Assembly: GCA_016756725.1 (NCBI GenBank)
Contig: JAESII010000004.1
Coordinates: 723,482 to 787,481 of the forward strand
Direction: 5' to 3'
From: Synergistaceae bacterium
GTDB taxonomy: Bacteria; Synergistota; Synergistia; Synergistales; Aminithiophilaceae
DNA: 64,000 nucleotides
Part shown: positions 62,828-64,000 of the stretch, one piece after another
Numbering within the stretch: the stretch's first letter is position 1
How the letters are laid out: the number at the start of each line of letters is the position of its first letter
Notes under the pieces: generated by a model
The model's input: only the letters and a program-made list of their open reading frames with translations
Told to the model about the DNA's origin: nothing
Databases searched by the model: none
Translations under genes and position numbers: made by a program

Positions 62828-64000
62828 CTAAGAAAGGGGGGGTTTTTTGTCGATTTGGTAAAGGAGCACGGCCAAAGCGAGTTCCATCCGGCGCCTACCG
62901 TCATGGTCGGCCAAACGGAGCATCTCCTCCAGGCAGCGAATCCTGTATTTCATTGTGTTGTAATGCAAGTTAAGGTCCGCGGCGGCTGGAGCGATCTGCC
63001 AGTCATAACGCACAAGGGCCTCTAGTGTCTCCATAAAATTAAATCTTTTTTGAGAGTTGTTTTTGTTTAAGAGCGGGCCTAGCTGTTTTTCGATGAAGCT
63101 TTGCCCCATCTCTGTATTTTTTAGTACGCTTAGAATTCCATCCAACCCGATTTCATCGAATAGTCTCACAGGAGGGTAACCAGATGTCCTCATAACGACA
63201 TCCAGGGCTTTTTGGGCTTCGGAAAAAGCTTCTCTTGCTAAAAATAGTCCATCCTTTGCTGAACTCAACCCACCCATTAAATTGAATTCTTTTTTGGCGT
63301 TCACGGAGAGTATTGTTTCTTTTATGTATTTAAAAACATTGTCCAGGTCGCTGCTTGCTTTTAGTGGAACAAATAAGACAAGGTCATGGTCAGATGCAAG
63401 ACCTAGCGAGCCTGAGAATTTTGATTTCATCCGAAGCAGTAAAGACTCGAATAGACTTTTATCTTCTTTGATTTTTGATATGTCTGGGTTGTTTTTGATA
63501 ATCGATACAGAGAGTTTCCAGGATAAGTCCCACTTATAAAACTTAGATTTTCTTTTTATATCATATTCGTTGATGTTTTTGTTGTAGAGCAAGTTTTTTA
63601 AGAAATCTTCCAGGTGGTAATTTTCTATTTGGATTTCAGCGTCTTCTCTTTGTATCAAAATTGAAATATACTTCTTCGCTAAGCTTGTGATTGTTGAAAG
63701 TTCAGCATCACTAATACTTTCTCCGCGGTTTCGAACGCACAGAGAAGCTCTTAGTTTTCCATTTACTGCTATGTGGAAACTTCCGGAGTCATTAAAATTA
63801 TCTGATTCGTAATTGTTGTTTTTTGCAAAGAAAGACACGTCTGTTCGATTTCTTGAAAAAGTTATGTTAGCATCAATTAGCTCAGAAGTTTTACAAATAA
63901 TATCGTCAATAGTGGCTCCATTAAGTAATAAATCTAGATATACGTCGTTTATTTTGTTTTTTAGAACGAGTTGCTCGTGATCGTCATGCATTATGGTCGC
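62828..64000 (-). CDS. PucR/CdaR-type transcriptional regulator, runs to window edge
   Basis: At least 387 residues; an ATG lies at 63991 but the frame is open to the window end, so the true start may be outside. The C-terminus is a PucR helix-turn-helix (ALVRYDWQIAPAAADLNLHYNTMKYRIRCLEEML, shown in part by LHYNTMKYRIRCLEEML). A GGDEF-like/CdaR middle region (VLFVPLKASSDLDNVFKYI, SEAQKALDVV) precedes it. Upstream of about 63040 the DNA is strongly AT-rich (Lys, Asn and Ile codons), unlike the rest of the window. It probably controls the peptidase/OPT operon that follows in the same direction. Confidence 0.85.
   Translation of the reverse strand, partial: ATIMHDDHEQLVLKNKINDVYLDLLLNGATIDDIICKTSELIDANITFSRNRTDVSFFAKNNNYESDNFNDSGSFHIAVNGKLRASLCVRNRGESISDAELSTITSLAKKYISILIQREDAEIQIENYHLEDFLKNLLYNKNINEYDIKRKSKFYKWDLSWKLSVSIIKNNPDISKIKEDKSLFESLLLRMKSKFSGSLGLASDHDLVLFVPLKASSDLDNVFKYIKETILSVNAKKEFNLMGGLSSAKDGLFLAREAFSEAQKALDVVMRTSGYPPVRLFDEIGLDGILSVLKNTEMGQSFIEKQLGPLLNKNNSQKRFNFMETLEALVRYDWQIAPAAADLNLHYNTMKYRIRCLEEMLRLADHDGRRRMELALAVLLYQIDKKPPLS

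Overview
This is a GC-rich bacterial window of about 62 genes, read almost entirely from sequence motifs. The gene set suggests an anaerobic, fermentative, amino-acid or organic-acid using bacterium: a B12-dependent diol dehydratase microcompartment, citrate lyase, an Etf-linked 2-hydroxyacid dehydrogenase, a TRAP transporter, an OPT peptide transporter with peptidases, and many cyclic-di-GMP proteins. A Synergistota-like genome would fit, but this is a guess without database support. There are no rRNA or tRNA genes, CRISPR arrays, transposases or phage genes.

Layout. Positions 1-4100 hold a decayed exported gene behind a near-consensus promoter, an EamA permease, an unusual prolyl-tRNA-synthetase-like protein whose catalytic motifs are missing, an N-terminally short HD-GYP protein and a small membrane protein. 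Positions 4174-11106 (minus strand) carry aconitase, isocitrate dehydrogenase, the three citrate lyase subunits and an FAHD1-like protein that is a good candidate oxaloacetate decarboxylase. Positions 11451-14897 hold a multi-PAS HD-GYP protein and a DapB-like reductase lacking a key lysine.

Positions 15240-34353 are the centrepiece: an iron alcohol dehydrogenase, a PocR-domain histidine kinase with an AraC-type response regulator, then a 14.9-kb pdu/eut-type bacterial microcompartment operon in the order U-V-A-B-C-D-E-G-H-K-J-(mini gene)-eutJ-M-BMC-N-O-P-S-T. It encodes shell proteins, diol dehydratase and its reactivase, cobalamin adenosyltransferase and reductase, and the CoA-acylating aldehyde dehydrogenase. 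Short amphipathic helices resembling encapsulation peptides sit on PduB, PduD, PduE, PduP, the mini gene and, unusually, the C-terminus of PduH. No full-length phosphotransacylase (PduL) is present; the 74-residue mini gene may be its collapsed remnant.

Positions 34477-43892 carry a MATE exporter, an intact PAS-GGDEF-EAL protein next to a broken PAS-GGDEF gene, a KAS III-like enzyme, a second iron alcohol dehydrogenase, an M23 peptidase and a YdcZ permease. Positions 44007-52392 look like a 2-hydroxyacid (lactate-type) module: etfB-etfA-FAD oxidase divergent from a GntR regulator, an aminotransferase and a TRAP transporter. Next come a perfect 33-bp inverted repeat, a truncated permease, and a trehalose operon (DUF5752-treT-otsB-otsA). 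A second, composite palindromic element at 57074-57276 shares a core with the first. The end holds an aminotransferase, an OPT transporter with two peptidase-like enzymes, and a strikingly AT-rich PucR-type regulator that runs to the window edge.

Three genes (the PocR kinase, GntR regulator and otsB) appear to start at CTG codons placed correctly behind strong Shine-Dalgarno sequences. Several genes were re-started here on ribosome-binding-site grounds.
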